Assembly (NCBI GenBank): GCA_030272585.1
Contig: BSYQ01000010.1
Coordinates: 62,001-126,000 of the forward strand
Source of the DNA: Bryopsis sp. KO-2023
Lineage: Eukaryota; Chlorophyta; Ulvophyceae; Bryopsidales; Bryopsidaceae
DNA length: 64,000 nucleotides
Reading direction: 5' to 3'
Position 1 is the first letter of the stretch. Each line of letters opens with the position of its first letter. Below the pieces are notes generated by a model. That model did not search any database. It saw only the letters and a program-made list of their open reading frames with translations, and had not been told where the DNA came from. Positions 21,275 through 34,147 of this stretch are shown piece by piece. Both the position numbers and the translations under genes were made by a program.

Positions 21275-24200
21275 ATGGAGGATGCCGGAGAGCAAGGCGA
21301 CCGGGAGGCGTCCACGTCGCAGCGAGTCGAAGGACAGAGAAATGTTGGAAAGGATTTGGGGGACCTCAAAGATTTGCTCGGAGATGCTTACGAAAAGGTG
21401 CCACTGAGAACTGATGAAAATATCTCTCACCCTTATTTATTTTTCATTTTTTTTTTTTTTTGGAGTTTTGAAGGGGGATGTGTGGGGATGTGCAGGTGGA
21501 TGGGATGAGCGATATTTCTTGGGGATCAGATGCTGGGGATGATGCTGATACTGTGGCACCCGATCCTGTGGCCACTCGAATGCTGCGGGCCGAGAGTGAG
21601 GATGAAAGGGCAGTGCAAGATGTCATGAAGGAAGTGGAGCAATTGAGGGTTTTGCTTGGGGACAGCAAACAACAATCGGTAGGAGGAGGGGGAAAAGGGA
21701 AATTTGTTGATCGCATCTAGTGCAGCAGTTTGAAAGTTTTAAAAGACATTGAAAAAAAAGAAAGGAAACGCATCATGTGAGGGGCTCATAACCCAGAATT
21801 CCAATTGGGTTCAACATTGTGCCATGGTTTCAGTTCAAACTAGAAGCTGGTTTATTCAGGATAGTGTTTTTGTTTTTTTTTGGAGGAGGGTTGCTTTTTC
21901 ATAAAACTCATTGAGGGTTCCATGTGTAAAAAGAGTCGACCTTTTTCAACATTTTTTTCGAAGCATTTTTCTTTTGGGTGGGGCTGATTTCAGTGAATTA
22001 TCCTTTCCCAAGTGTTTTTGTACATCATAGATAACAACAACAACATAATAATAATAATATAGTTTTACAACTTGCTGTATATCTTGGAAAAACCTTCGTT
22101 TGATTCTGACTTCTTCACTGCAGTGAATCGTTGATCCAGTGGGAGTGATCTTGGAGACCCAATTTTTGCCCACCAGATCCAAAAAAATCTACACATTTTG
22201 GCACAAATTCCAAAGAAAAAACAATGGCCAGGTGATGTATTTTTGCAGAGTCCCCTCCTCTTATTTTAAAACTCGAGGGAATGCTTCCCAGGGTGAAGCT
22301 TTGCAGCCGGCTCCCCAAACCGGTCATCGCTCCGCCAGCGATGGAAAATTCTCCGATCAGAACGAAGTGGATCGACTGCTGGCGGAGGACGCCAAACAAG
22401 GGGTGCAATTCTCGTTCAACCCAAGCGTCAATCAGCGGATGCACGCTCACGGCACTGAATCTGTTTCTGGACAAGCTCTGGCCGACAACGATGAAACCAC
22501 CCTCGTCCCCCCGTCGAAACGAATCCGACGAGAAGTCACACATGATTCTCTGTCCGGGGCAGACATCGGAGTGGCAGGAAATCCCAGTATCGAAAACGTG
22601 AAATGGGGGGATCCGGTTGGAGGGGGAAAGTATGGGTCTATCATCGGGAGCCAATCTCAAAGGTCGTTTCAAGGGTTGGATTTTGAGGAGATGCGGTCGG
22701 ATGCCAATTTGAGTGTGAAATCGAGGGGGGGAAGGAGAGCTGGGTCCAAGATGGGGGATGGATGCAATCGGTCCATCAAGTCTGCCGACTTCGACGGCCT
22801 TTTGTCTGAATCGCATGGGCCGTCGATGGGAAAATCCCGGGAGGAGTGCAATCGGTCCATATGCACAGCAGATTTTGAGGGGCTGGTGTCGGAACGGGGT
22901 GGTTTAGGAGGCAAACAAGGGAGGAGCATAACTGATGATGGGAATAGGTCGATTCGCACGGCCGATTTTGAAGGATTGATGTCGGAGGCGAATGGATCAG
23001 CCCGGTGGGTTAAGAAAGACGATGGAAACTGCTCGATTCGCACCGGTGATTTCGATGGGCTGCTGTCGGAGCCCTGCAATGGAGGCAAATTGGAAATCGA
23101 CACAAGCTATGCTTTCGCAGGCGAACCAGGGGATGCCGACAAAAAAGAGCCCAGCGAAATCAACAGCGACGATAAAATCGACTTGAATGATGTGCTGAAC
23201 GGGGCTCTGCCCAGGAACTTGGCCAGGAAAAACATCATTATAGTGCTGGAAAACGTGTTGAACAAAAATTGCGATTTGCAGCTGGAATTGGAGGCGACGT
23301 TAGAATCGATCGACGTGGCCATCGATCACAATGCAAAAGCAAGTCAAGTGGCCAGAGCCCTGATGCTAATGAAACACGATAATGGAAAAATAGCAAGGCC
23401 GAGGTCAAGTTGTGGTATGGTTCCAGCAGCCTTCCCTTTTTTTTCTTTCTCCAAACGGAAATATGAATTTAAATCCTATGAAATGGTTTAAACGATAAGT
23501 GAAACTGGCCGGAAACTCATCACCAGGAAAAAAGCATAAGAAAGAGTAAAAATCAAGGATTGCAAAACAGAAAATTCTTAGCATTCTGTTTTTTTTGGAT
23601 GTGGTATTAAAAAGTGGCGGCATCTTTTTTTTTCAATTCGAATCAAACTTCTTGGTAGGAAAATTCCAAACAGAAAGTATGTATCCCATGCATATTTTTT
23701 TTCCTCCTCCCATTTTCGAAATTCTTTGTTCTTTTGTTTTTCCCTTATTGTTCTGGATTTGTCTGTTTTCTTACCGTGTTTATTTTCTCCCTGCTTTGAT
23801 TTTTGCAGTGTTGGACGAAGGGCGACCTGTTGTGGTGAACAACACCGTCCAAACAAGCTATTGGTCGAATTTCAATGGGAAGCATCCAGAAATTAACAAA
23901 GATACCCAGAAAATGCAAACCTTGATGAAATTCATGCCCATCCAACATAGATTTAACGCTTCATGGACTCTGCGTGAGGAAGATTTGCTTCGGTCAGGTC
24001 TCGCTGCCTATGTTCAGGTATCACCAGAAAATAGAAAGAAAAAAGCAAGCCATCCATTGGAAAAACACTCGAGACAAATCGCTTCAACTTTTTTTTTAAA
24101 CAATCTTTTTTTTTTTTTTACCCTTTTTTTTTTCAACACGGTTACGATTTTGTAAAATAGTATCGTTGTTGTGAAAAGTCATTGCGACTTCGTTTCTGCT

Positions 24201-27200
24201 ATTTTTCTTAGATCTTTCTTTTTTTTTATAACTTTGTTCTTTGTTCTCTTTTTTTCTTTTCATTTTTTTTCGATTTTTAATGGATAGGACCAAAAAAAAC
24301 AAAGAAACTGTGTTGACTTTTTCAGGAATTATGTATGGAATCTGCACTGGGCGCTCTGGAAAAGCAACAGCAAAATGGAACCGACGTTTCCATGGGGACT
24401 GCCAGAAACATTATTTCGGAGCTGGGCTCTTTGACTCTGGAATCGCCCGTTGCGCTGGACATCATTTCCAGATTCACAAAGGCACAATGGCAACATGTTG
24501 CCAAGTAAGACTGTTTCATTTTTTTTTGGCGTTGCAATCTTTTTCGACTAAAAGATCGCCTTTTTTTGTCTTTTCAAAATTACGCTTTCAAAATGTAGAA
24601 GAAACATTCAGTCATTCATTCCTGTGCAATATTTCTAAAAAGTCAGACGTAATGAAAAGCCTTAAAACATTCGTGGGGTGAATATTCAGTTATTTTTTGT
24701 GTGTTTTTTTGAAAAAAAAAAAAAAGAACGTATGTAGACAGACGAAGCGGCTTTGAATGCTTGTTACAATGGAATTGCTTCACAAGGCCTGATAAAATCA
24801 CTTCAAAATTCTCCAAAAGAGAAATGATGAAAATAAGACTGATGTCGAACGAGCTATGTGGAAGAAATGTGAGTTTCCTGTATTTTTTCTTTTTTTTCAG
24901 TTGTATTTTTCTAAGATATGCAAACTTATCGCAGATTTTGCCTGTAATTATTTTTATATGCAAGGATTAAGAATAACTCCAGTTTAAATGTGTGTTTTTT
25001 TCCTTAATGTACTCACCAACTGTAACGGCAAAAAATTCAAGAGAGATTAAATGAATGAGAGCACATGCCTTTTCCCTTTCTCTTTTTCTTGCTTCAGTTT
25101 TGACATTTCTCTCTTCTTTTTTTTTCCTTTTTTTTCTCTCCTTTTTTTTTTCCGTTTTCCTTTCTCTCTCCCTTTTTTTTGTCTTTGTTTTGGTGGGACT
25201 GGTCGAATAGATTTGAAAAAAATACAGAAAAAACTCGATGAGCATATTTTCTGATTGAAGTTTTTTTTTTCCTGAAAATTTTTCAGTGGGTGAAGATAGC
25301 GAAAGAATTAAAAACCGGCCGAAGTCCGGCGGAGTGTTTTCGAGCCCACATGCAATCGCTGGCTTTGCCTGCAGTTGTGTGGAATAGAGACGAGGATGAA
25401 AAACTAGCAGCCTTAGTCGAACAGCACGGAACTGAACAGTGGGATGTAAGATCACTGTTTTTTTTTCTCGTATAAAATAAGAAAACTTTGCGTCGTAATC
25501 GTGAAATTGGACTAAATGCTGATTAGAAGAAAAAAAAATAAATTCCTGCACTGAAAAACCTCTTAAATGCACATTTTGAGTGGGAAATTCCTTTTTCCTT
25601 TGAGTGATAATTTGATATTTTTTGCAATGCCAAGAGTCTTGAAATCTGAGTGGTGTTTTTTTCTTTATCCAACATCCTTCTTCACGAAAAAAATATTACA
25701 GTTTCTTTCGGGAAGTTTCTTGAAATCATCAACTTTCGACACCATTTTATTCAATTTTGAAAATTAAACTTGAAATCTTTGCTCTGTTTTTTAAAATTAC
25801 GAATCGGTGCAGATCTGGGTGCCCGACCTCTCTAAACACATGGAATTTTTTGTGTGTGTGATTTTTTTGGTATGATTTTTTCGCAGGCAATAGGGTTCGA
25901 ATTGGGTCGAACTTCGAGGGCTTGCCAATGTCGTTTCAAAGATGTTTTGATGTTAAAAAATGGAACAGTAACTTTGAAAAAAACTAAAAACTGGGATTTC
26001 GAGGATGACCTGAATCTATTAAAGGTGAAAATAATCTTTGACGAAACTGTTGGCTTCTGGGGCAAAGATATAGATTTATATATGTTTTTTAATCTTTTGA
26101 ACACATGAATCTGGAGTATTAATATACGTATACTCTTTATTATCTACAATTCTTTTAATAAATGTATTATATATATATACAAAACATATTAATGAAAATT
26201 TGGTTTGCAAAAAAGATCTTCCCCCCCCCAAAAAAAACTGACGACGGATAACCAAAAACAAACATAAATCAACTGTTTTCAATTTAAGCAAGGGAAGTTC
26301 TATTTATTTTTAAAATCATGTTTCATTCCCTACTAGATTTTTGTCTCAAAAGATTTTTGTTTTGTGTCAATCTTTTGGAGTCTTTTTTTTGTTTTTCAAA
26401 AATAGGCTGTCAGAAAATATGGAAAGAGATGGAGAGAAATTGCCTGCATCACCGAGACTCGAACACCTGTGGCAGTCAAAAACAGATACATCTGTCATAT
26501 CGATCCGACAGCCGATCTCACTCCTTTTTCCCCTGAAGAAAAACAGCAAATTCTGGTAAAATAAATAAAAAAATAGCGTCATTCAGAATAAAATTATTCA
26601 GAAGAAAAAAATGTTGTTTTTTTTGTGTAAGCTTCGAAAGATGACTAAAAAGAGAGAGAGTGAAAGCAAGGATTAATGATAAGTGCCTGATTCTATATCC
26701 TTTTTTTTGTTCAACATGAAAGCTTTCTTTGATTTTTATTTTTTTTTTGGGGGGGGGGGGCGAGGGGCCTTCTTTCATGCAACCACGTCCTTTAAATCTG
26801 CTGCTGAACTTTTTTTTTCGGGTGTTTGATTTCGAATTGTTCAAGAAAATACACTGGTGGCACCGTTTGTTCAAAATTGGAACTTACCTTTACCATTCCT
26901 TCAGTTTTAAAAAATTCAATCTTGGAGCTGCCATGTCTGTCAGTGTGTGCATATTTTTCAAGCAAAATATCTCTGCACCATCCACCACTTGGATATGATG
27001 GGGGAATGAGAGAAGGCAAAACTAGTTCCAAGATTTTGGCAATTTTTTTGCGACGGCCTTTGTGCATTATCATCAGGAGCTTGGTCGAGAAGAGTATAAG
27101 AAGCTGGGTCGAATTCGCTGGACAGAACTGACAAGGAGATTGACCAAGAAACGTCAAATGCGTACCGTTCGGATGGTATATATCAAAATGATGAAGGTGA

Positions 27201-28041
27201 GCCGACCAAATAATCGAAAGGACTTCCTTCGATTTTTCTTTTGTTTTTGGGCTTGATTCATTGATCTGGAAAAAAAAATATGTCTTTCTATATGTGTTTT
27301 TTTTTTTTAGTATTTTTTTTTTTCATTGTTTTTTGTAAGAATTTGTATTTCTTCAAATGCAAGAAGTAAGGCAGCACCCACACGGTTCATTTTTCATTCT
27401 ACTTGGTCCTTATTATGTGATTTTGCATTATTTTTCATTTGTTGCACTGTTATTTCCCCCCCTCCTGTTTTTCTCTGTGTTTCTTGCATCAAACCTGGAA
27501 GCCCCGTGAACCATGCAAGGGAGTGGGTTTTTTTTTCAATTATCTCAACATAGATTATTGATTATTTTTTATTCTGCTCGACTCAGTTTTCCTCGCAAAA
27601 GCGATGGCTTTGGTTTTTTTAATAAAATACCCAATTTCTTCAATTTTGATCATTTTTTTTTCATTTTTTTTAAATCAGGCAGTGGAACAAGATGAGGACC
27701 CTTTCGCAGTTCAAGTGACAGTGAGAAAAACAGATGTGGAATCGAGAATGAGAATGAACATTGATGGTTCTCCGGCGGTCTGGAGCGACGACGATATGGA
27801 AATCGACCCAACAGATTCTGACCAGCGACCCGATTTGGACCCTTTCGATGGACTGCCCTCCGCTGATGACCTCATTGGGGGAAAAACATGCTCAGATTCT
27901 ATTTTGGAAGAATTGGAAGAGAATTCGGAAGGTAAGCGTGAAGTCGAAAAAAGGATTGGGGTTTGGAGGAAAGGTTTTCGTGCGTCCGAGATGCAAACGA
28001 AAAAAGATAGGGCGTCCAAAAAACGGAGTCGATCGGTTTGA
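21275..28041 (+). CDS. SNAPc subunit 4 / 4R-MYB protein, about 11 exons, about 957 aa
   Basis: Likely the Myb-repeat DNA-binding subunit of the snRNA-activating complex (human SNAPC4, Arabidopsis MYB4R1), which binds the proximal element of snRNA promoters. Exons: 21275-21397, 21496-21678, about 22292 (or 22232)-23414, 23809-24017, 24326-24504, 24742-24868, 25287-25445, 25887-26024, 26406-26555, 27077-27196, 27679-28041; phases agree. The N-terminal half is acidic and disordered with an internal repeat (separate entry). Myb repeats follow: a half repeat (SWTLREEDLLRSGLAAYVQ ... QWQHVAK), then KFSKREMMKI...WVKIAKELKTGRSPAECF, VWNRDEDEKLAALVEQHG...GRTSRACQCRF, NWDFEDDLNLLKAVRKYGKR...TRTPVAVKNRY, and a divergent last repeat. 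An acidic/basic tail ends the protein. The acceptor of exon 3 is the least certain point. Confidence 0.85.
22658..23071 (+). repeat. Degenerate in-frame repeat NRSIxTADFEGLxSE inside the SNAPc4-like gene
   Basis: The 15-residue motif begins at 22766 (NRSIKSADFDGLLSE), 22850 (NRSICTADFEGLVSE), 22943 (NRSIRTADFEGLMSE) and 23027 (NCSIRTGDFDGLLSE). A weaker copy starts near 22658 (QRSFQGLDFEEMRSD). Spacing is 28-36 residues with variable Gly/Lys-rich linkers. Protein-level conservation exceeds that of the DNA linkers, which suggests a short linear binding motif under selection. Confidence 0.85.
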
Positions 28042-29027
28042 ACAGAAGAGTTGTTGAAAGGTTTTTACAACACCAACAGAAGCTTTGTATTTGAGGGAGA
28101 AAAAAAAATACAGGTCGTCATTTTTTGCCGCATGGAAAGAAAGAATGTATGGTTTTTTTAGTCATTTCTTTGTCCTGATCTGTTGGCGAATGCAGAGATG
28201 AAATGCATAATATGGGTATTCGAAAATGTATCATTTTAGCAGGGAGGTTTGTTTCTTCTCAATATATAGGTTCAGATGTCAGGAAATTGCCAATTAGGGC
28301 TTTGTTTAGGAAAGGGGGGGGGTTAATTTTTGGGAATTGCTTGTGCGAAACGCAGGATAATATTCGAAGAAATCAAACAAATTGATTTTCTGGCGGTGCT
28401 AGGGGAAAGTGTTTTTTTAAAGAAGATGTAATTTTGGTGGGCATTATCTGATCATTCCTTTAAACTACATTGATGGTCCAATTGCTGCAAGAAAAATGAC
28501 TGGGTTTTTCTTTTTGTTATTGATTGTGAGTATAAATCAGAAGACTCCCCTGCTCTTTGTTTTTTCACAAGTTACGAAATATAGGCATCCATTTCCTGTT
28601 TGGTTTTTTTCCCAATTTTCAGTTTCTCTGTCTATTTTTAGACAATGCTCCAGCCCTTTGATCCACAGGTCAGACCACAGCACAATTCCATCCAGGAAAT
28701 GCATTTTTTGAAAACCAATTTTCTTTTATGGTCGGCTTCGTATTACAATTGGGGTATCCTCATCACAATGCCAAGCACCACCTCCCTACCCTTTCCAAAA
28801 ATGAAGCGATAAAACATGTACAATCTAAGTATAGCTCTTGAAATCGACCCCCTTCCAAAAAAAAACAAATATAACATTTATTTGAACAAAGAAACGTACT
28901 GTATTTATATAACTTTTTTTTAGTACATCTTCTGTATGCATGTGTTCTGATCTCCCTTCTGCTGGCGTTACTGTACCAAAACAAAAACTAAAAAATACAC
29001 ATATTATATTTGCGATGAAAAACAGTT
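28042..29027. other. Convergent intergenic region
   Basis: Shared 3' flank of the SNAPc4-like gene (+) and DRC4 (-). No further coding sequence is recognised. Confidence 0.5.
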
Positions 29028-32000
29028 TCAAGACCCTGCTACTAGGCCTGCAGGACCGGCGGTGGTGTTGGTGAACAGGGGGCGGAATCCCAATTCCTCT
29101 GCAGGGATTCCAAATTCGGCCAATTTGGCGTCGTACACTCGAATGAGATCGTTATGAGCTTTCGAAACCTTGGCGATATCATACTGCAGGGCCTTAATGA
29201 TTCGATTCTTGTTGTCCAACACTTCCTCCAGCTTCTTGTTCACCTGGTGAAACCCCCCCACACACACACACATTTTCAGACTCCCCTAGTAACTTAAGGG
29301 TGCAGCATTCTTCTGGTGAGGAGAATTGTGACCATCCTACAGAATTATGGAACAGAGTTTGCTTCAGACCTGCTGAACAGCGCTGGGCTGTAAATTAGCC
29401 GCCACCAGGACTTCAGCGACCTGTGCATCTTTCTTTTCGATCTCGCTGTCCATGGATTCCACTCTTTTTTCCAACATAAGGCACTTCAAACCCGTCTTTT
29501 GCTGGATCTCGTAGATGGAGCCCTCGAACTTCTCATACAGTTCGTCGCGCTCGCCTTGGACCTTGTTGAATCGTTGCTGCAACACCTCGTTTTCCCACTC
29601 CAGGTTTTTTAGCTGCTTTTCGGCGTGTGCCAGACGGGATTTGGTTTGATGGAGAGAGGCTTTGTCTTTCTCATAGCTCGCGCAGTGCTGTCTCAAAACC
29701 TCTACCTATCGGAACTGACCACAAGAAGCATCAGTTAGAGGACGACGCACATCGCCATGACTCTCCAGGGGAAGCTGGGGAGAGTGACGTCTCTGTGTGC
29801 ATGCATCAGACGTCTATCCCCGCCGCCATTCACAACGCTCTTATGCAGAAAGGACTGCACAATTCACCGACCTTTTCCCTTCTTAGTCTCAAATTTGTCA
29901 AATTTGCACTGGTTTTCTAATAGGGAGAAAAAAGTGGGAAAGTCCAGCAGATGCATGTTCCAGACTTAGGGGGTGAAATCACTCTGTTTGGGGTTTCTGT
30001 GTGCAAGTTCTACCTCTTTCAAGGCTTTGGTCAATGGATCCGACAGCCGCTTGTTCTCTTGAGCGATTTCATACATCAGTTTTTCGTTTTGTGACTCCTT
30101 TTTCTTCATTTCAGCCACATCCTCTTTGAGAGTCTTGATCAGATCCAAATTGTTGTGAGTGATATCGTTGTAGTAGTTTTTGACCTCGGCAAAAGAGCTC
30201 TCGTGCTTTTTCATTAAATCGTTGATGTGTGTGTTTTTTCTTTCTTCGATTTCGTGGATCTCTTGTTTTCGCCTCAGCTCCATGTCGCTTCGGAGGATTT
30301 TCATTTTCTTTTCGTATTTTAGCTCCAATTCCCGCACTTGCAGATCGAACGCTTGTCGAAGTTTGGTGATTTCTTTGGCATGCTCCAATGTCATTTGACG
30401 GCTCAGCTCCTCGTTGGAAAGTTCCTGTTCAAAAAAAAGATATAAAAACTGCTGTAGAAATTTTACACATACATTTTGAACATCAAACCACACATTCCCC
30501 AGAATAACATCCCTTTTTCAATTTTATAATCACAAGAAAATACTAACAAATGATAGTCATATTTAAATGTATTGTATATATTTAGATTGAATCCACAGTA
30601 CCTGTTCTTTCATTTCCAGTTTGAGCGATCCTTTGTCATTATTCAGTTCTCCCGTTTTCCCTCTGAAATCGTCTTGCTGGAGTTTCAGCCCCAGCTCCAT
30701 GTCTGACTTGAGACCAGTGATGCTGTTTTGGTGTTCATACAGCAAATGCTTAACCTTCTGCTTGTAAACCTATATCATTATTTAACAGCCACAAAAAATA
30801 ATTGAGAGAAATACAGATGATCTGAAATCAGAAATTGTGGAAGGAGTTTGACCTTATGATAATATATATTTTTTTCGAGAAAGGAAATGGAGCGACATTC
30901 TTTTTGCCACATTTACCATGATGTATTACATGTGGAAAATCAACAATTAAAAAAAGAAAAGGGAAAATATAAAAAGACGCCTACCTTGATTTCCACTTGC
31001 TGTCTTTCTTCCATCTCTTCGACCTCCCGGTCTTTGTTCCTCAATTCAGCTTTTCTATCTTCCAGCTCTTTTTTGGTGATTTCCCAAAAAGAATTAACTT
31101 TGTCCTGCAGAGATTGAAATTTGAAATACCTCAATTCATGCCAATCCCTGCAGTCAAATTTTGAAATTTTCAAGTTTTGACAATATTTTTTCCCCATCCA
31201 TCAAATTTGACATATCACGACTTCAGAGGTGTTTCATTAAATTAATTTCATGAGCGGCTTCTTATTAAAAACAAAAGAAGTATTCTCCATTTTTTTATGG
31301 AAGGAGAAAAAAAAAAATCATAAATCTTTGCCAGAGAAACTGATGACTATACATCTCCAGTCAAGAATTCAAGTGACTGAATTCCTGTTTTTTTGCCCCC
31401 GAGGGGATTTTTAGCCCTGTCTGGAAAAAATTTAAAAATTAATATTGTATGGCCTCACCCTTTCAAGCTGCATGTAATTCCTGTACTCCTCTTCCTTGTT
31501 CTTTTCTTTTTCCAGAATACCAATTTTTTGATTGAGCTCCTCAATGGAGGCCGCTTCCACATCGCCGGCATGCATAACATCACGACCTTTTTTACCACCC
31601 TTCAAGAAATAATTGCAGTCTTAGGTTGAGAAAAAAATGATTTTTTCTTCAAGTATCCATACCACGGAATGGGAACAGTTTTAGCAAACCCGAAGCAGAG
31701 CTTATGAAAATCTGAATGTTTTGTGTCAAATTAATATGCACTCAAAAAGAGCCTCCCTGATGTATTACGAGTCTATGCTGTCACTAGAATCTGGGTTATT
31801 GACATGACATTGCAAGCTTAAGCTTGAGCCTGTGTGTATTTATGAGGTTTGGCTGGGTTATCATTTTTTCATGTCAAGCCGTGCTGTGGAGCAAAGCGGA
31901 GAAAAACTGAAATCCTGATGGAAAGGCGTTGCGTCGAGGTCAGTGCGAAGAAAACGAATGATGATTTTTCGGAGGCGTTAGGGTTTTATATCACAAAGCT

Positions 32001-32124
32001 AAGGAACACCTCGTGTGTTTCTCGCAGGCCTTGGGGGGGTGTCTATTTACTAGGACCGTGGCGTTTGCAGCAGAATTCCTACCTTCGCTGCTTTCCCCTT
32101 CCCCCCTTTCTTTTTGGGAGCCAT
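29028..32124 (-). CDS. GAS8: DRC4/GAS8, nexin-dynein regulatory complex subunit 4, 7 exons, 477 aa
   Basis: Coiled-coil scaffold of the nexin-dynein regulatory complex in motile cilia and flagella, linking neighbouring doublet microtubules and regulating dynein. Exons in transcription order: 32124-32083, 31599-31459, 31104-30985, 30769-30602, 30424-30014, 29705-29370, 29243-29028. Every junction is phase 0 and has GT/AG on the minus strand. The product begins [14 protein letters not shown]. It contains [87 protein letters not shown] and [13 protein letters not shown] before GPAGLVAGS. The length is within one residue of human GAS8 (478), and the whole chain is coiled coil. The gene looks complete, implying a flagellated stage. 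Confidence 0.95.
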
Positions 32125-33049
32125 CTTGCAAGGCTGACGCTTTTTTTTCTCACACTCCGCGACTTTCCTTGCAACCGCAGAAGTTCTGTTCAACAAAAAC
32201 AATCACGGGTAGTTCTGTTTCGCAAGAATCTACCCTAAGCCAGTCGACGCTTTTGGACGATTCGTCGAGGTCGTGACCCTTGTCGATACAGAAGGTCGCA
32301 AATTGCGATTGCGTGTTTTGCTGCTCGGAAAAAGATTTGTACACAATTACACAAAGGGATGCAATATGTGGTTGCGGAACCCAGATTTTTATTGTCCTTT
32401 TCCCCACCAATTTGCGGTTTCAATTGCAGTGGGTCAGGCCAGTCTCACAGAACCACCCAAATTGTGTTTCAAGGGAAAAGTGGAACAGATGTCGAGGTGG
32501 CCAGATTGTTTGAATCTCCTCCACTCCCCCAGGCATCGTCAGTTCGAAAAACTTGAGTCAAAAGACCGTATCACAATAACAAAATACAACCAAGGACATC
32601 ATTGCCCCAATTTCATTTTTCTTTCTTTTTTTCCCCTTTTGTCTCAATAGACTTCTTTATCTTTTCGTACCCAAACCCCACTTCTGAGCCAAAACTAGCC
32701 AAAATTTATGATATCAGCCCCCAACCTCAATAAAAACGTTTCTGGTGAACCCCACCCCCCACCCCCTTAACTCACCCACACAGACCCAAATTTGCCAAGC
32801 ACACTTTCCAAACTTCTCTTTTTTTTTGGAGCATGACATTGTAATTTGAAAGAAAAAAGAAGAAAACGATGCTTCCACAAGAATGACGAGTGTCTCCCTC
32901 ACTATCCCAATTTTTCAAACTTACGGAACACTGACAGCGACAGATTTCTTCCCTGATGAACATCTTTCCCGCACCAATTTGACCTCTCGTCACGAAAAAG
33001 CATTCACGACCAACGGGTTTGACGTCGGAGGGCTACCTGTTATTTATAA
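32125..33049. other. Intergenic, DRC4 promoter and translocator 3' flank
   Basis: About 0.9 kb lies between two minus-strand genes. Small frames here show no family resemblance, and I see no additional gene. Confidence 0.45.
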
Positions 33050-34147
33050 TTAATTCCCTTGCTCCATTCTCCGAACTTCCCCTTGCAACCTTTTCAGTTC
33101 TTCCACCAGTTCATGTTTGGGTCTGTCCTCCATGTTCAATTTGTCCCCCAAAGGTGAATCCCTGTCTTCTTCATTCTTCAACAAGGGGCGCTCATCGTCA
33201 TCTTTTTCCTCCACAGAGGCCTTTTTCTTTATCATTTGGAGTTTCATGTAGTTGTACACTGCCACCCCAGAACAGCAGAAAACGTACCCAAACAGGTTCA
33301 AGAACGTCACCGGCGCCTTGAACACGGAGTACGAGAAGAAGATCAATAGCCAGTCCTTGATAACTCCGGCGATGTTCATGGTCAACGCTGATGTTTTCCC
33401 GATAAGCAAGAAAACTGCCAAGTTCAGGAAAAACGCTGCCGAGGCGTTAGCAATGAATACTGATGGGACGAAGTCCCAGTCCGTTCTGGTGGTGAGCTGG
33501 TTGAACTCCACGAGCGAAAAAGGAAGGATGAGCCCCACGAAACAGGCTGGCGATACGTAGTACAAGCTCTGGAGAGGGTTCATCTTCAGACCCTTGGAGT
33601 TGATAAGCACTTGAATCATGGTTAAACGAGTGGCCTCGAATACCAACGCCAACAGCTGTTGGACCAGGCCCTTGACGACCAGATTTGCCTCGCCGATAGC
33701 GCAAACCACCACCCCCGCTGCAATGAGCGACATATTTCCCGTGACGGCCCATGAAAAGCGCTCCGTTCCCAACAAAACCCCAGCACCAAACACCAACCCA
33801 GGCATCAACGACTTGGTCATTTGAATGAACGAAACGCTCAAGTAGAGGTAGGACGAGTTCGAGAGCCAGAGACTGCCTGCGTAAAGCAAGCCGATAGGGA
33901 CGACCCTCCGGAAATAGACCTCGCTCGTCATGTTGTGGGTGGGACATATCTTCAGCACCTTAATGCAAAATACCGCCACCGTGGAACAGAAAAACATGTG
34001 CCACATGGTCAAGGCCAGCGGAAAGGGGAAGCCCGAAAACGCCAGGAGCCACTTGTTGAAGAGGATCACGCTGATGGACACGGACATCCATAGCACCACG
34101 TACGAATAGGACTTCAGCACCTCCCGGAAAACTCCTTCAGAAACCAT
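33050..34147 (-). CDS. Sugar-phosphate/phosphate translocator (TPT/NST family), single exon, 365 aa
   Basis: Member of the drug/metabolite transporter superfamily, triose-phosphate/nucleotide-sugar translocator branch, closest in appearance to plant probable sugar phosphate/phosphate translocators (At5g25400-like). It exchanges a phosphorylated or nucleotide-activated sugar across a Golgi/ER or plastid-type membrane; the substrate cannot be read from sequence. About ten hydrophobic segments are visible, beginning SYVVLWMSVSISVILFNKWLL. Family landmarks include FPFPLALTMWHM, SFIQMTKSLMPG, GEANLVVKGLVQQLLALVFEATRL and SALTMNIAGVIKDWLLIFFS. A charged C-terminal tail of about 60 residues (EEKDDDERPLLKNEEDRD..., then ELVEELKRLQGEVRRMEQ) may be a cytosolic coiled coil. 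No transit peptide is obvious. It is intronless among split neighbours. Confidence 0.9.
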   Translation of the reverse strand: MVSEGVFREVLKSYSYVVLWMSVSISVILFNKWLLAFSGFPFPLALTMWHMFFCSTVAVFCIKVLKICPTHNMTSEVYFRRVVPIGLLYAGSLWLSNSSYLYLSVSFIQMTKSLMPGLVFGAGVLLGTERFSWAVTGNMSLIAAGVVVCAIGEANLVVKGLVQQLLALVFEATRLTMIQVLINSKGLKMNPLQSLYYVSPACFVGLILPFSLVEFNQLTTRTDWDFVPSVFIANASAAFFLNLAVFLLIGKTSALTMNIAGVIKDWLLIFFSYSVFKAPVTFLNLFGYVFCCSGVAVYNYMKLQMIKKKASVEEKDDDERPLLKNEEDRDSPLGDKLNMEDRPKHELVEELKRLQGEVRRMEQGN

